Shown here piece after piece: positions 24,771 through 32,752 of a stretch of 32,805 nucleotides of DNA. The DNA is from Anaerovorax odorimutans (GTDB lineage: Bacteria > Bacillota > Clostridia > Peptostreptococcales > JAAYPU01). The notes beneath the pieces are model-generated. The model had not been told where the DNA came from, searched no databases, and worked only from the letters and a program-made list of their open reading frames with translations. Position 1 is the stretch's first letter. Each line of letters starts with the position of its first letter. Both the position numbers and the translations under genes were made by a program. The stretch spans positions 1 to 32,805 of the forward strand of contig JAENZQ010000035.1 of assembly GCA_016841185.1 (NCBI GenBank), in the 5' to 3' direction.

Positions 24771-25319
24771 ATGTTTCATGGAACAACCATCGTAGTGGTA
24801 CGACGAAATGAAAATGATATCTGCATAGGAGGTGACGGTCAGGTTACCTTTGGCGAGTCATCCATAATGAAACAAAATGCTAAAAAAGTTAGAAAGATAT
24901 ATAAAAATAAAGTTCTTTCGGGCTTTGCAGGTTCAGTGGCAGATGCTTTCACATTAACAGAGAAATTTGAAAATAAGTTGGAGGAACATGGTGGAAATCT
25001 TAAGCGGGCAGCTGTTTCTTTAGCACAGGAATGGCGTAAGGATAAAATTCTGAGGCGGTTGGAAGCCTTGATGCTGGCAGCGGATAAAGATGATATTTTA
25101 TTGATTTCAGGAAATGGCGAGGTGATTGAGCCGGACGACAATGTTCTGGCTATTGGTTCAGGAGGGAATTACGCTTTTGCTGCTGCGAAAGCTCTATATG
25201 ATAATACCGGATTAGGAGCAGAAGAAGTTGTACGAAAATCTCTTGAAATTGCTTCTTCTATATGTGTATATACTAACAATAATATCACTATCGAATCTTT
25301 AGGAGGAGATAAGGAATGA
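24771..25319 (+). CDS. hslV: ATP-dependent protease subunit HslV
   Basis: The 182-residue threonine protease of the HslUV complex, proteasome-like. The mature enzyme should start at Thr5 after removal of MFHG, giving the nucleophile in [18 protein letters not shown] (21-30) and the [12 protein letters not shown] segment (around 123-134) follow. The ATG at 24771 is used; a TTG one codon upstream is less likely. The ribosome site GGAGG lies in the end of topA. The stop overlaps the hslU ATG (ATGA). Confidence 0.95.
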   Translation: MFHGTTIVVVRRNENDICIGGDGQVTFGESSIMKQNAKKVRKIYKNKVLSGFAGSVADAFTLTEKFENKLEEHGGNLKRAAVSLAQEWRKDKILRRLEALMLAADKDDILLISGNGEVIEPDDNVLAIGSGGNYAFAAAKALYDNTGLGAEEVVRKSLEIASSICVYTNNNITIESLGGDKE

Positions 25320-26704
25320 AAAATATGACACCTAAGGAAATCGTAAAAGAACTGGATAAATATATCATTGGACAGGAAAAAGCAAAAAAATCTGTTGCCG
25401 TTGCTTTACGAAACAGATATCGCCGAAGTTTGCTTCCGGATGAAATGAAAGACGAAATCACGCCTAAAAATATATTAATGATGGGACCCACCGGTGTAGG
25501 AAAAACAGAAATAGCAAGGCGCCTGGCAAAGCTGATCGAAGCCCCTTTCGTTAAAGTGGAAGCAACAAAATATACGGAGGTAGGATATGTGGGCCGTGAT
25601 GTAGAGTCCATGGTCAGAGACCTTGTTGAGACGTCCATCCGTTTGGTAAAGCACAACAGAATGCAGGAAAAATATGAAATCGCCGAACAAATTGCCGAGG
25701 AGAAAATAGTAGAAGCCATTGTTCCCGGAAAGAAAAGGACTTCTTCCATAAAAAATCCCTTTGACTTTATTATGAACAACCAATATGGCGGTAACCAGAA
25801 CAAAGAAGAGTCTGAAAATGACAAAAGTGATCTGGAATTACAACGGGATCAGGTAAGGGAACAATTGAAAAAAGGGCTTCTGGAGGATCAATTGATTGAA
25901 ATAGAAGTAAACAGCAACCAAAACATGAACATGATGGATTTGGGAAATGAAGCCATCAGCATCAGTATTGGAAATATCTTTGGAGATATGGTCCCGCAGA
26001 AAAAAAAGAAAAAGAAAGTGTTTATTAAGGATGCCCGAAAGATTTTAAGAGAGCAAGAAGCCCAAAACCTTCTTGATATGGATCAGGTTACCAGCGAAGC
26101 CCTTGAGAATGCCGAACAAAATGGTATTATCTTTATTGATGAAATAGATAAAATAGCATCTCCAAATTTTAAAGGAGGAGCAGATGTATCAAGAGAAGGT
26201 GTTCAAAGAGATATACTTCCCATCGTTGAAGGAAGTGTTGTTAATACCAAATATGGGCCTGTAAAGACAGATCATATTCTCTTTATTGGAGCCGGCGCGT
26301 TCCACACTTCAAAAGTCACCGATCTGATTCCTGAGCTTCAGGGTAGATTTCCTATAAGAGTGCAATTAGAGAATCTTACAAAAGAAGTTTTCAGACAGAT
26401 ACTGGTCGCTCCGGAGAATGCTTTAATTAAACAAAATAAAATGCTTTTAGAGACAGAAGGCATCAATATTGTCTTTACCGACGACGCTGCAGATGAAATT
26501 GCAAATGTGGCTTTCTTGATCAATGAACAAACTGAAAATATAGGAGCAAGACGACTTCATACGGTTATGGAAAACCTTCTGGAAGATATTTCATTTAATA
26601 TATCCGATATGCAAGAAGATACTTTTACAATTGATGCGGAGTATGTCCGTAAAAAATTTGCAGAGACCGTATATATCGATGAAATTGACAAATATATCTT
26701 ATAA
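25316..26704 (+). CDS. hslU: HslU ATPase subunit of HslUV
   Basis: A 462-residue AAA+ unfoldase that feeds proteins to HslV. The N-terminal [21 protein letters not shown] is typical. Walker A is GPTGVGKT (57-64); Walker B is IIFIDE (271-276). An I domain spans about 110-240, with a lysine run at 229-234. The C-terminus ends DEIDKYIL, the tail that docks into HslV. It is translationally coupled to hslV. Confidence 0.97.
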   Translation: MKNMTPKEIVKELDKYIIGQEKAKKSVAVALRNRYRRSLLPDEMKDEITPKNILMMGPTGVGKTEIARRLAKLIEAPFVKVEATKYTEVGYVGRDVESMVRDLVETSIRLVKHNRMQEKYEIAEQIAEEKIVEAIVPGKKRTSSIKNPFDFIMNNQYGGNQNKEESENDKSDLELQRDQVREQLKKGLLEDQLIEIEVNSNQNMNMMDLGNEAISISIGNIFGDMVPQKKKKKKVFIKDARKILREQEAQNLLDMDQVTSEALENAEQNGIIFIDEIDKIASPNFKGGADVSREGVQRDILPIVEGSVVNTKYGPVKTDHILFIGAGAFHTSKVTDLIPELQGRFPIRVQLENLTKEVFRQILVAPENALIKQNKMLLETEGINIVFTDDAADEIANVAFLINEQTENIGARRLHTVMENLLEDISFNISDMQEDTFTIDAEYVRKKFAETVYIDEIDKYIL

Positions 26705-26717
26705 TTTTCAGGAAAAT
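26703..26717. promoter_or_regulatory. Near-consensus CodY box upstream of codY
   Basis: AATTTTCAGGAAAAT matches the CodY consensus AATTTTCWGAAAATT at 13 of 15 positions. It overlaps the hslU stop and lies 13 bp before the codY promoter -35. Autoregulation is inferred. Confidence 0.55.
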
Positions 26718-26729
26718 AGTAGAAATTGC

Positions 26730-26759
26730 TTGCTTCATACCGGATAGGACGGATATAAT
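26730..26759 (+). promoter_or_regulatory. Probable codY promoter
   Basis: TTGCTT (26730-26735), 18 bp and perfect TATAAT (26754-26759). The start near 26766 is about 30 bases before the ATG. Confidence 0.55.
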
Positions 26760-26796
26760 GATGATGAGAAATAAAGGAGACAAAGGAGGATTGAAG

Positions 26797-27576
26797 ATGC
26801 TGGTAGAGTTGCTTGAGAAGACGAGAAGACTGAATGCGGTATTGCAGATGACAAATAATGAAGCAGTTTCCTTTAGCGATTTATGTGGAATATTGAGTAG
26901 CCTTCTTGATTCAAATGTATATATCATTAGTAAAAAGGGCAAGGTTTTAGGGTTGAAGCTCTTAATAAAAGCCGACAGCCCGATCATTATAGATCCGGAA
27001 ACAGGAACCGAGAAATTTCCAAAGGAATATAATGATGAATTGCTTAAAATCAGCGAAACAAAAGTGAATATTACAGGTGAAGAATCCCTTAAAATATTCA
27101 AGTACGATTACAATACCATGGATAAATATTTGACCATTATTCCTATATATGGTAATGGTCAAAGACAGGGAACTTTGATTGTAGCCCGGTATGATATGGA
27201 ATATGGTGTTGAGGATGTTATTCTGGGAGAATATGGGGCAACAATTGTAGGAATTGAAATACTTAGAGCCAAAACCCTTGAATTTGAGGAAGAAGCAAGA
27301 AAAAAAGCGGTGGTTCAAATGGCAATAGGTACATTATCATATTCCGAACTTGAAGCGGTCCAAAACATTTTCGCAGAATTAGAAGGAAATGAAGGATTGC
27401 TTGTTGCAAGCAAGATAGCAGACAGAGTAGGCATTACTCGGTCGGTTATCGTAAATGCTTTAAGAAAGTTTGAAAGTGCCGGTGTTATTGAATCCAGATC
27501 TCTCGGAATGAAGGGGACACATATTCGGGTCTTGAATGATAAACTAATGGCTGAACTGGAACGTCTGGAGATATAA
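26797..27576 (+). CDS. codY: Global nutritional regulator CodY
   Basis: A 259-residue regulator that senses branched-chain amino acids and GTP. The GAF-like domain (about 5-155) opens [13 protein letters not shown] and [12 protein letters not shown]. The winged HTH (204-229) reads [20 protein letters not shown]. The ATG at 26797 follows AAAGGAGGA; an earlier in-frame ATG at 26758 would place the ribosome site inside the gene. A CodY-like box lies upstream. The hslVU-codY order is shared with Bacillus. Confidence 0.97.
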   Translation: MLVELLEKTRRLNAVLQMTNNEAVSFSDLCGILSSLLDSNVYIISKKGKVLGLKLLIKADSPIIIDPETGTEKFPKEYNDELLKISETKVNITGEESLKIFKYDYNTMDKYLTIIPIYGNGQRQGTLIVARYDMEYGVEDVILGEYGATIVGIEILRAKTLEFEEEARKKAVVQMAIGTLSYSELEAVQNIFAELEGNEGLLVASKIADRVGITRSVIVNALRKFESAGVIESRSLGMKGTHIRVLNDKLMAELERLEI

Positions 27577-27601
27577 TATTTGAAAACCATATATTTTCTG
27601 T

Positions 27602-27635
27602 AAAAGAGTAGATTTTTATTTACTCTTTTTTCACA
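27602..27635 (+). terminator. Terminator after codY
   Basis: AAAAGAGTA (27602-27610) pairs with TACTCTTTT (27621-27629), a 9-bp stem with a 10-base loop, followed by a T-rich run. Confidence 0.75.
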
Positions 27636-27646
27636 TTTTTTTTCCT

Positions 27647-27667
27647 CCATAATATTATATATTATGG
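27647..27667 (+). promoter_or_regulatory. Palindrome and sigma-E-like -10 of yunB
   Basis: CCATAATAT and its complement flank TAT. It contains CATAATAT (27648-27655), the same octamer as the -10 of the small Gly/Pro gene. The start near 27661 leaves a leader of about 19 bases, but the -35 is weak. Confidence 0.4.
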
Positions 27668-27679
27668 GGAGGAATTGTC

Positions 27680-28366
27680 TTGAGGAGAAAAAATAAGTAT
27701 AAAAAAAGTACCTCTGCCCTCAAAGTTTTTTTTTCAATTATTATAATTATTTTAATAAGTATATATGGGTTTATATACTTAGACACCAAAATAAAACCTG
27801 CTGTGTTCAATATTGCTGAAATGAGAGTTAAAGAAATTGCGACAAAGGCAGTGAATGAATCCGTATATGAAGAATTTGCGCAAAACATAAATTACAGTGA
27901 TCTGATTCAAATTGAAACGGATAAGGACGGAAAGATTATTTCACTGCAGGCAAATACGGTATTAATGAATACTTTAGCAGCAGATATGACTTTACTGATA
28001 CAGAATAATATTCAGAACGTTACTTCTTCGCAAGTTCAGATTCCTATTGGAAGTATTATGGGAAGCCAAATCCTTTCGCAATACGGACCGATGATAAAAC
28101 TGAACATTATTCCTATCGGAATGTCAAAAGTGAATTTCAAAACTGAGTTTGAAGATTGCGGCATCAATCAAACACGACACAAAATATTCCTTGAAGTTGA
28201 AACCTATGCAAAAATCATTGTTCCTTTCAATACGGATACCATTAATATTCAAACGGTTGTTCCTATAGCCGAAACTGTTATTGTCGGGGAAGTCCCCCAG
28301 AGTTACATATTTATACCGGAAAAAGAAGTACCGAACATAATCGAACCTAGCGATACAATAGACTGA
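27680..28366 (+). CDS. yunB: Sporulation protein YunB
   Basis: A 228-residue protein with one N-terminal membrane segment (about 16-34) and an outside domain. YunB is a sigma-E-dependent, mother-cell protein needed for efficient sporulation in B. subtilis; its biochemical role is unclear. Residues 40-120 (NIAEMRVKEIATKAVNESVYE, IQIETDKDGKIISLQANTVLMN) fit the family. The start is TTG at 27680, 7 bases after GGGGAGG. It is direct evidence of a spore former. Confidence 0.93.
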   Translation: MRRKNKYKKSTSALKVFFSIIIIILISIYGFIYLDTKIKPAVFNIAEMRVKEIATKAVNESVYEEFAQNINYSDLIQIETDKDGKIISLQANTVLMNTLAADMTLLIQNNIQNVTSSQVQIPIGSIMGSQILSQYGPMIKLNIIPIGMSKVNFKTEFEDCGINQTRHKIFLEVETYAKIIVPFNTDTINIQTVVPIAETVIVGEVPQSYIFIPEKEVPNIIEPSDTID

Positions 28367-28396
28367 AGGTGTAGTGGCGGATCTCTGTGCCCGCCA
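28367..28396 (+). repeat. GC-rich hairpin after yunB
   Basis: TGGCGG (28375-28380) pairs with CCGCCA (28391-28396) across a 10-base loop. There is no T-run, so it is not a good terminator. A related GC hairpin with a TGTAGGG lead lies at 8885-8911. Confidence 0.4.
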
Positions 28397-28456
28397 GTCC
28401 TCAAAAAAGATGAAAGAAAATTAATAAGGATTTTGTTTTATAAAAATCGATTATCC

Positions 28457-28477
28457 ATAAACTATAAACCATAAACT
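28457..28477. repeat. Three tandem heptamers upstream of hflX
   Basis: ATAAACT, ATAAACC and ATAAACT are exactly contiguous, ending 20 bp before the hflX ATG. The same arrangement with variant units lies before rnhB and yifB. Confidence 0.6.
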
Positions 28478-28496
28478 GACTTAAAAGGAGAAGAGG

Positions 28497-29789
28497 ATGG
28501 AGATTTTCTCAATGGAAATAGAACAACGTGCAATTCTTGTAGGGGTCGAAATGGGAGCAGATATAACATATTATATGGACGAGCTGTCACAGCTTGCTGA
28601 AGCGGCAGGTTGTGAGGTTGTAGGAGAACTGATACAAAAAAGAGAAAGAATTGATCCGGCCTATTATATCGGCAAAGGAAAACTTGAAGAATTAAAAATA
28701 GCCTGTAATGATCTGGGGTCGAATATCATCATATTTAATGACGAATTGTCCGGAGTCCAGTTGAGAAATATTGAGGATTATCTTGAGGTAAAAATAGTGG
28801 ACAGGGCCATATTAATATTGGATATTTTCTCCAAAAGGGCAGTATCAAAGGAAGGAAAATTGCAAGTAGAATTGGCCCAGCTTCAGTATCGCATTCCAAG
28901 ACTTGTCGGCTTGGGAAAATCACTTTCGCGAACGGGTGGCGGCATAGGAACCAGAGGACCTGGTGAAAAAAAACTGGAAACCGACAGACGCCATATTCTT
29001 AGAAGAATGGCGGATATTAAAAGAGAATTGGAAGAGATCAGAAAGAATAGACTGACACAAAGGGCAAAAAGAAAAAAATCAGAAATCTCTGTAGTTGCAT
29101 TGGTAGGATATACCAATTCCGGTAAATCTACGATTATGAACAGATTGCTGCAGATTGCCGACAAGAAAGAAAAGAGTGTTTATGAAGAAGATATGCTTTT
29201 TGCAACACTGGATACATTTCAAAGAAAAATAAAACTTGAAACAAAAGAAGAATTTATTTTAATAGATACCGTAGGTTTTGTAAGTAAGCTGCCGCATATG
29301 CTTATCGATGCCTTTAAAGCAACACTTGAAGAGGTACTTTATGCAGATTTGCTCATTCAAGTGGTAGACGCTTCTTATGAACATTTTCCTTTTCAAATGG
29401 AGGTAACAGAAAAAGTTTTAAAAGAAATTAAAGCTGAAGACAGAAAAAGAATAACGGTTTTTAACAAAATAGATAAAATTAATTATGATGAAGGGATAAT
29501 ACCGTCGGGAGAAGACATATTATATATTTCTGCTAAAAACGGTGATGGCATAGATGAATTTGTATCTAAGATAAAAGAGATTATTTTTTCGGACATGGTA
29601 AATGCTGCTTTGTTGATACCATTTCAAAACGGCGATGTTTCTTCCTATTTATGCCACAATACGACAGTTAGTAAAATGGATTATACTGAAAAAGGCGTAT
29701 ATATCGAAACAAAGCTTCTTAAATCAGACTATAACCGATACAAACAATTTGTCATTGAAAAGAGGAAAGAGGATGGGGAAAGAATATAA
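28497..29789 (+). CDS. hflX: Ribosome-associated GTPase HflX
   Basis: A 430-residue GTPase that binds 50S subunits and splits stalled 70S ribosomes. The N-terminal domain includes YYIGKGKLEEL and GGGIGTRGPGEKKLETDRR (147-165). G1 is GYTNSGKST (204-212), G3 is DTVGF (257-261) and G4 is NKIDK further on. The ATG at 28497 follows AAAGGAG. The last 17 bases overlap the next gene. Confidence 0.96.
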   Translation: MEIFSMEIEQRAILVGVEMGADITYYMDELSQLAEAAGCEVVGELIQKRERIDPAYYIGKGKLEELKIACNDLGSNIIIFNDELSGVQLRNIEDYLEVKIVDRAILILDIFSKRAVSKEGKLQVELAQLQYRIPRLVGLGKSLSRTGGGIGTRGPGEKKLETDRRHILRRMADIKRELEEIRKNRLTQRAKRKKSEISVVALVGYTNSGKSTIMNRLLQIADKKEKSVYEEDMLFATLDTFQRKIKLETKEEFILIDTVGFVSKLPHMLIDAFKATLEEVLYADLLIQVVDASYEHFPFQMEVTEKVLKEIKAEDRKRITVFNKIDKINYDEGIIPSGEDILYISAKNGDGIDEFVSKIKEIIFSDMVNAALLIPFQNGDVSSYLCHNTTVSKMDYTEKGVYIETKLLKSDYNRYKQFVIEKRKEDGERI

Positions 29790-30417
29790 AACAGCAGAAA
29801 AATATGCAGAAGCAGAAACTATAATTGAAAAATCAAGGTTTATAGGATATGTTCAGCCTGTAGACAATGAAGATCAAGCAGAGGCTTTTGTTTCAATGAT
29901 AAAAAGCAGGCATAAAGATGCCACTCACAACGTTCCTGTGTATCTTATCGGTGAAGATTATAAAGTACAGAGATACAGTGATGATGGAGAACCCAGTGGA
30001 ACAGCCGGCATTCCTGTGTTGGAGATGTTGAAAAAAGAAGGTATCACGAACATTGCAATGGTAATTACAAGGTATTTTGGAGGTATTAAACTTGGTACAG
30101 GAGGCTTGGTTCGTGCATATACAAATGCAGCAAAACTTGCTTTAGATCATGCCAATATTATAAAGAAAATAGAGCATCAATTGAATAAAGTCAATATTGA
30201 TTATACTTTTTTAGGTAAAGTTCAAAGTGAATTATTGAACAAAGGTTATATTATAAAGGACATTGAATTTTCTGATCATGTTGGGATATTTGTCTATTCA
30301 CAAAGTAAAAAAACTTCAGATTTACATAACATATTAGTTGATTTAACCAATGGACAATGTCATATTGAATCACTGAATCTTGAATATATAAGCTTTAAAA
30401 ATGGGCAAAAAGTATGA
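29773..30417 (+). CDS. yigZ: YigZ/IMPACT-family protein
   Basis: A 214-residue UPF0029 protein. The family signature TRYFGGIKLGTGGLVRAY stands at about 98-115, preceded by YSDDGEPSGTAGIPVLE. The C-terminal UPF0029 domain follows. The bacterial function is unknown, though eukaryotic IMPACT affects Gcn2 signalling. I use the ATG at 29773, which overlaps hflX by 17 bases; a longer in-frame start at 29635 would run inside hflX. Confidence 0.93.
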   Translation: MGKEYKTAEKYAEAETIIEKSRFIGYVQPVDNEDQAEAFVSMIKSRHKDATHNVPVYLIGEDYKVQRYSDDGEPSGTAGIPVLEMLKKEGITNIAMVITRYFGGIKLGTGGLVRAYTNAAKLALDHANIIKKIEHQLNKVNIDYTFLGKVQSELLNKGYIIKDIEFSDHVGIFVYSQSKKTSDLHNILVDLTNGQCHIESLNLEYISFKNGQKV

Positions 30418-30768
30418 ACTTGCAGGTATAGCTAATATATTATGGCTTAGGTTTGCTTACAGGCGTCCTGCCTGTTCACGGCTTTTCTACCTTATCTTTC
30501 CCCTCAATTTTTTAACCAAACAGATAAAAGTCACTCATATTAACACAATAGTATTCAATTCATAAGTTACTTTGTTTTCAGCTTGTAGCCCTGTCATAAA
30601 CAGGGCTTATTTGTTTTGAGCAATAATCAATGGATATCTAAACAACCTGAATTAACGTAGAATATTATTTCTGATTACTTTTAATGAATAGAATAGATAT
30701 TAATGGGTAAATAAGAAACAAGATTGAAGAATTTTAGATAGCCAATAAATTAGCAGGAGGAATTATTT
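30418..30768. other. Gene-free spacer
   Basis: It holds a small hairpin, ACAGGC with GCCTGT (30459-30475), and the terminator at 30587-30618. No gene or clear promoter is visible. Confidence 0.5.
30587..30618 (+). terminator. Intrinsic terminator in the yigZ-CoA-binding spacer
   Basis: AGCCCTGT (30587-30594) pairs with ACAGGGCT (30600-30607) around CATAA, followed by TATTTGTTTT. Confidence 0.75.
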
Positions 30769-31173
30769 ATGAATGAAAAATTAATGAAGGAAATGCTTTC
30801 AAAAAAGAAGTGGGCTGTGATTGGAGCAACGCCAAACAAGGAAAAAACAGGCAATAGAATCGTAAAGAAACTACTGAATCATGGATATGACGTGTATTGT
30901 GTCAATCCAAATTATGATGAAGTTGAAGGACTTATTTGCTACAAAGATATTGAGAGCGTGCCTGTCATACCGGATTGTATAGATTTTGTTGTGCCTCCGA
31001 AAGTAACTAAGAAAACCATAGAAAAGATAGATTCAAGTAAAATAGAATATCTTTGGTTTCAGCCGGGTTCTTACGACGATGAGACTCCAAAGATTGCAGA
31101 AGATAAAGGATTTCACGTTGTTCATGAAGGTGCCTGTGTGATGATGGCAGTTGACATAATAAATGAATTATAG
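30769..31173 (+). CDS. CoA-binding domain protein (YccU-like)
   Basis: A 134-residue Rossmann protein of the stand-alone CoA-binding family. WAVIGATPNKEKTGNRIVKKL (14-34) carries the GAT/S-type loop; VYCVNPNYDEVEG, PDCIDFVVPP and HEGACVMM follow. It lacks the ligase partner domains of succinyl-CoA synthetase. The function is unknown. Strong AGGAGG precedes the ATG. It is convergent with the transporter genes, 8 bp apart, with no terminator between. Confidence 0.9.
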   Translation: MNEKLMKEMLSKKKWAVIGATPNKEKTGNRIVKKLLNHGYDVYCVNPNYDEVEGLICYKDIESVPVIPDCIDFVVPPKVTKKTIEKIDSSKIEYLWFQPGSYDDETPKIAEDKGFHVVHEGACVMMAVDIINEL

Positions 31174-31181
31174 CTTTTGGA

Positions 31182-31532
31182 TTATTTTGTTTTAGAAAAA
31201 AATTCGATTAAACCAACAATAAAAAGAAATATTCCGAAGAGTTTTTTCAGAAAATCCGGGGGAATATATACAGCTAATAACGAGCCGCCAATTGCCCCTA
31301 TAACACCTGCAAGAATAATGGGTAAAGTCATTTTATATTCAATATTTTTATTCTTATGATGAATGATCAATGCTGAAATCGCTGCAGGTATAAAGACTAC
31401 CAGATTAATACCCTGGGATTGTTGTTGTGAAAGAGGAGAGAAGAGGACGAGTGCGGGAATCAGAATGGTTCCTCCGCCTATTCCCATACCGCTGATTATC
31501 CCGGAAAGCAGCCCTATTATAAAGTAAAGCAT
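31182..31532 (-). CDS. TauE/SafE (TSUP) half-protein, second gene
   Basis: A 116-residue membrane protein of the sulfite-exporter TSUP family, half the usual length of about 250. The start MLYFIIGLLSGIISGMGIGGGTILIPALVLF carries the family's glycine motif. It has about four hydrophobic segments. The ATG overlaps the stop of the upstream half by one base (TAATG), so translation is coupled. The two genes together make a normal transporter. The substrate is unknown. Confidence 0.88.
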   Translation of the reverse strand: MLYFIIGLLSGIISGMGIGGGTILIPALVLFSPLSQQQSQGINLVVFIPAAISALIIHHKNKNIEYKMTLPIILAGVIGAIGGSLLAVYIPPDFLKKLFGIFLFIVGLIEFFSKTK

Positions 31533-31876
31533 TAAAACACCATCCTTAAAGCAGCAATGATCAGAACGATTCCAAAAAATTTTCTCAACATTTTGGAAGA
31601 TATTTTATTTAGTGTTTTAGCTCCGATTATGCTGCCCAGAATACTGCCCCCTGCTACTTTAAGGACTGGGGACACTTCAATGTATCCATTTTTAAGGTAG
31701 ATAAGTGTGCTGATAACAGATAACGGAAAAATTATTAGGATTGCCGTAGCATGTGCCTTATGCTCTTCCAGTTTATGTATGAATTCTAAAGCCGGAACAA
31801 CTATCGTGCCTCCGCCGGAGCCGAAGAAGCCATTAAGAAATCCTGAAACAATGCCGGTAACGAATTTTTTAAACAT
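31532..31876 (-). CDS. TauE/SafE (TSUP) half-protein, first gene
   Basis: A 114-residue partner of the gene at 31182. It has the parallel glycine motif (GFLNGFFGSGGGTIVVPALEF, about 12-32) and four hydrophobic segments. TSUP proteins arose by internal duplication; here the halves are separate genes, each starting with the same motif. The upstream leader contains a terminator-like hairpin. The ATG at 31876 follows AAAGGGT. Confidence 0.88.
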   Translation of the reverse strand: MFKKFVTGIVSGFLNGFFGSGGGTIVVPALEFIHKLEEHKAHATAILIIFPLSVISTLIYLKNGYIEVSPVLKVAGGSILGSIIGAKTLNKISSKMLRKFFGIVLIIAALRMVF

Positions 31877-31934
31877 TTGATTACCCTTTCAGATTAGTTT
31901 TCCACTGGAAACATTCTAACCTATATTATTTAAC

Positions 31935-31964
31935 AAAATCTTGAGTTTATCCTCAGGATTTTTT
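31935..31964. terminator. Terminator-like hairpin between divergent genes
   Basis: AAAATCTTGAG (31935-31945) pairs with CTCAGGATTTT (31952-31962) with one G-U pair. T-runs exist on both sides. It lies upstream of the transporter start and of the promoter of the next gene, so it is not a usual gene end. Confidence 0.6.
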
Positions 31965-32007
31965 GCTTTCATTGAATAATCAATTATAATTGTAGGCACA
32001 TTAATAA

Positions 32008-32036
32008 TTGCATACAATTTATTTTTAATATATAAT
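32008..32036 (+). promoter_or_regulatory. Promoter of the small membrane protein gene
   Basis: TTGCAT (32008-32013), 17 bp and perfect TATAAT (32031-32036), about 30 bp before the ATG at 32066. Confidence 0.65.
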
Positions 32037-32065
32037 TGTTATACCAATGAATTAGGGGGAAGAAA

Positions 32066-32404
32066 ATGACAGTATTATCAAGCACATTTGCTTTTTTTGT
32101 TTCAATTGTAAGTGTTATATATTTAGCACTTAAGTTCAAGTATTTCAGGGATAATAAAGATAATATCCGGAAGAAGAGATTAAAGAATGTTATAGATCTG
32201 ACTTTCTCCGTTTCAATTCTTATTTTTTCTGTACTGCATGTTAATTCATTTATAAACTCGTTACAGAATGAAATGGAACCGGAATCTTATATCCGATATA
32301 TTGTTATATTGATAATGGCATATTTTGTATGGGCTTATTTGAATGTAAGACAATTCAGAAAAGAGCGCGAAAACGTTGGAAACACAAGGAAGAAAAGAAA
32401 ATAG
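32066..32404 (+). CDS. Small three-segment membrane protein, unknown
   Basis: A 112-residue protein I do not recognise. Hydrophobic segments lie at about 4-23, 44-62 and 80-94, followed by a basic tail ending KKRK. The start follows TAGGGGGA. It has its own good promoter and precedes the tRNA cluster. It could be a small regulator or a membrane-stress protein; no motif decides. Confidence 0.75.
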   Translation: MTVLSSTFAFFVSIVSVIYLALKFKYFRDNKDNIRKKRLKNVIDLTFSVSILIFSVLHVNSFINSLQNEMEPESYIRYIVILIMAYFVWAYLNVRQFRKERENVGNTRKKRK

Positions 32405-32432
32405 AATGCAGCAAAAAAAAACAAAAATTGCG

Positions 32433-32461
32433 TTGACAAGGGTAAATTCTTGTGTTAATAT
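32433..32461 (+). promoter_or_regulatory. Promoter of the tRNA cluster
   Basis: Perfect TTGACA (32433-32438), 17 bp and TAATAT (32456-32461), with TATAAT also present at 32461-32466. It lies 34 bp before tRNA-Asn. Confidence 0.65.
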
Positions 32462-32495
32462 ATAATTCGTGCTCACCCAAAAGGAGAATGAATAT

Positions 32496-32570
32496 TCCAG
32501 AGTAGCTCAATGGTGGAGCACCCGGCTGTTAACCGGTAGGCTGTGGGTTCGAGTCCCACCTCTGGAGCCA
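32496..32570 (+). tRNA. tRNA-Asn (GTT)
   Basis: A 75-base cloverleaf including encoded CCA. The acceptor TCCAGAG pairs with CTCTGGA; the anticodon loop CTGTTAA gives GTT (Asn). The T arm has GGTTCGAGTCC. Confidence 0.96.
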
Positions 32571-32573
32571 TAA

Positions 32574-32648
32574 GGCCCTATGGTCAAGCGGTTAAGACAC
32601 CGCCCTTTCACGGCGGTAACCCGGGTTCGAGTCCCGGTAGGGTCACCA
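32574..32648 (+). tRNA. tRNA-Glu (TTC)
   Basis: 75 bases with CCA. The acceptor GGCCCTA pairs with TAGGGTC (one G-U); anticodon arm CCGCC-CTTTCAC-GGCGG gives TTC (Glu). It starts 3 bases after tRNA-Asn. Confidence 0.96.
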
Positions 32649-32656
32649 AAAATTCA

Positions 32657-32740
32657 ATTGACAATTGATAATGGACAATTGATAATGAAGAGGTAATTTT
32701 ATTAAAGATAATTTACAATTTTCAATTATCAACTGTCAAT
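32657..32740. repeat. Inverted pair of heptamer tracts inside the tRNA cluster
   Basis: Bases 32657-32691 are five in-phase heptamers of consensus ATKGAYA or close variants (ATTGACA, ATTGATA and ATGGACA in the first three). On the minus strand, 32740-32706 gives a second five-unit tract starting ATTGACA, GTTGATA. The outer 21 bases (32655-32675 and 32722-32742) are complementary at about 18 positions. It separates tRNA-Glu from tRNA-Val. Confidence 0.65.
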
Positions 32741-32752
32741 TAATACAAGTGG

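Noticed and set aside
31182-31876. Frameshifted single TSUP pseudogene
   Set aside because: Each half has its own ATG, conserved start motif and complete length, and the TAATG overlap is typical of coupled genes.
32485-32505. Ribosome site and ATG just before tRNA-Asn
   Set aside because: The frame stops after five codons inside the tRNA.
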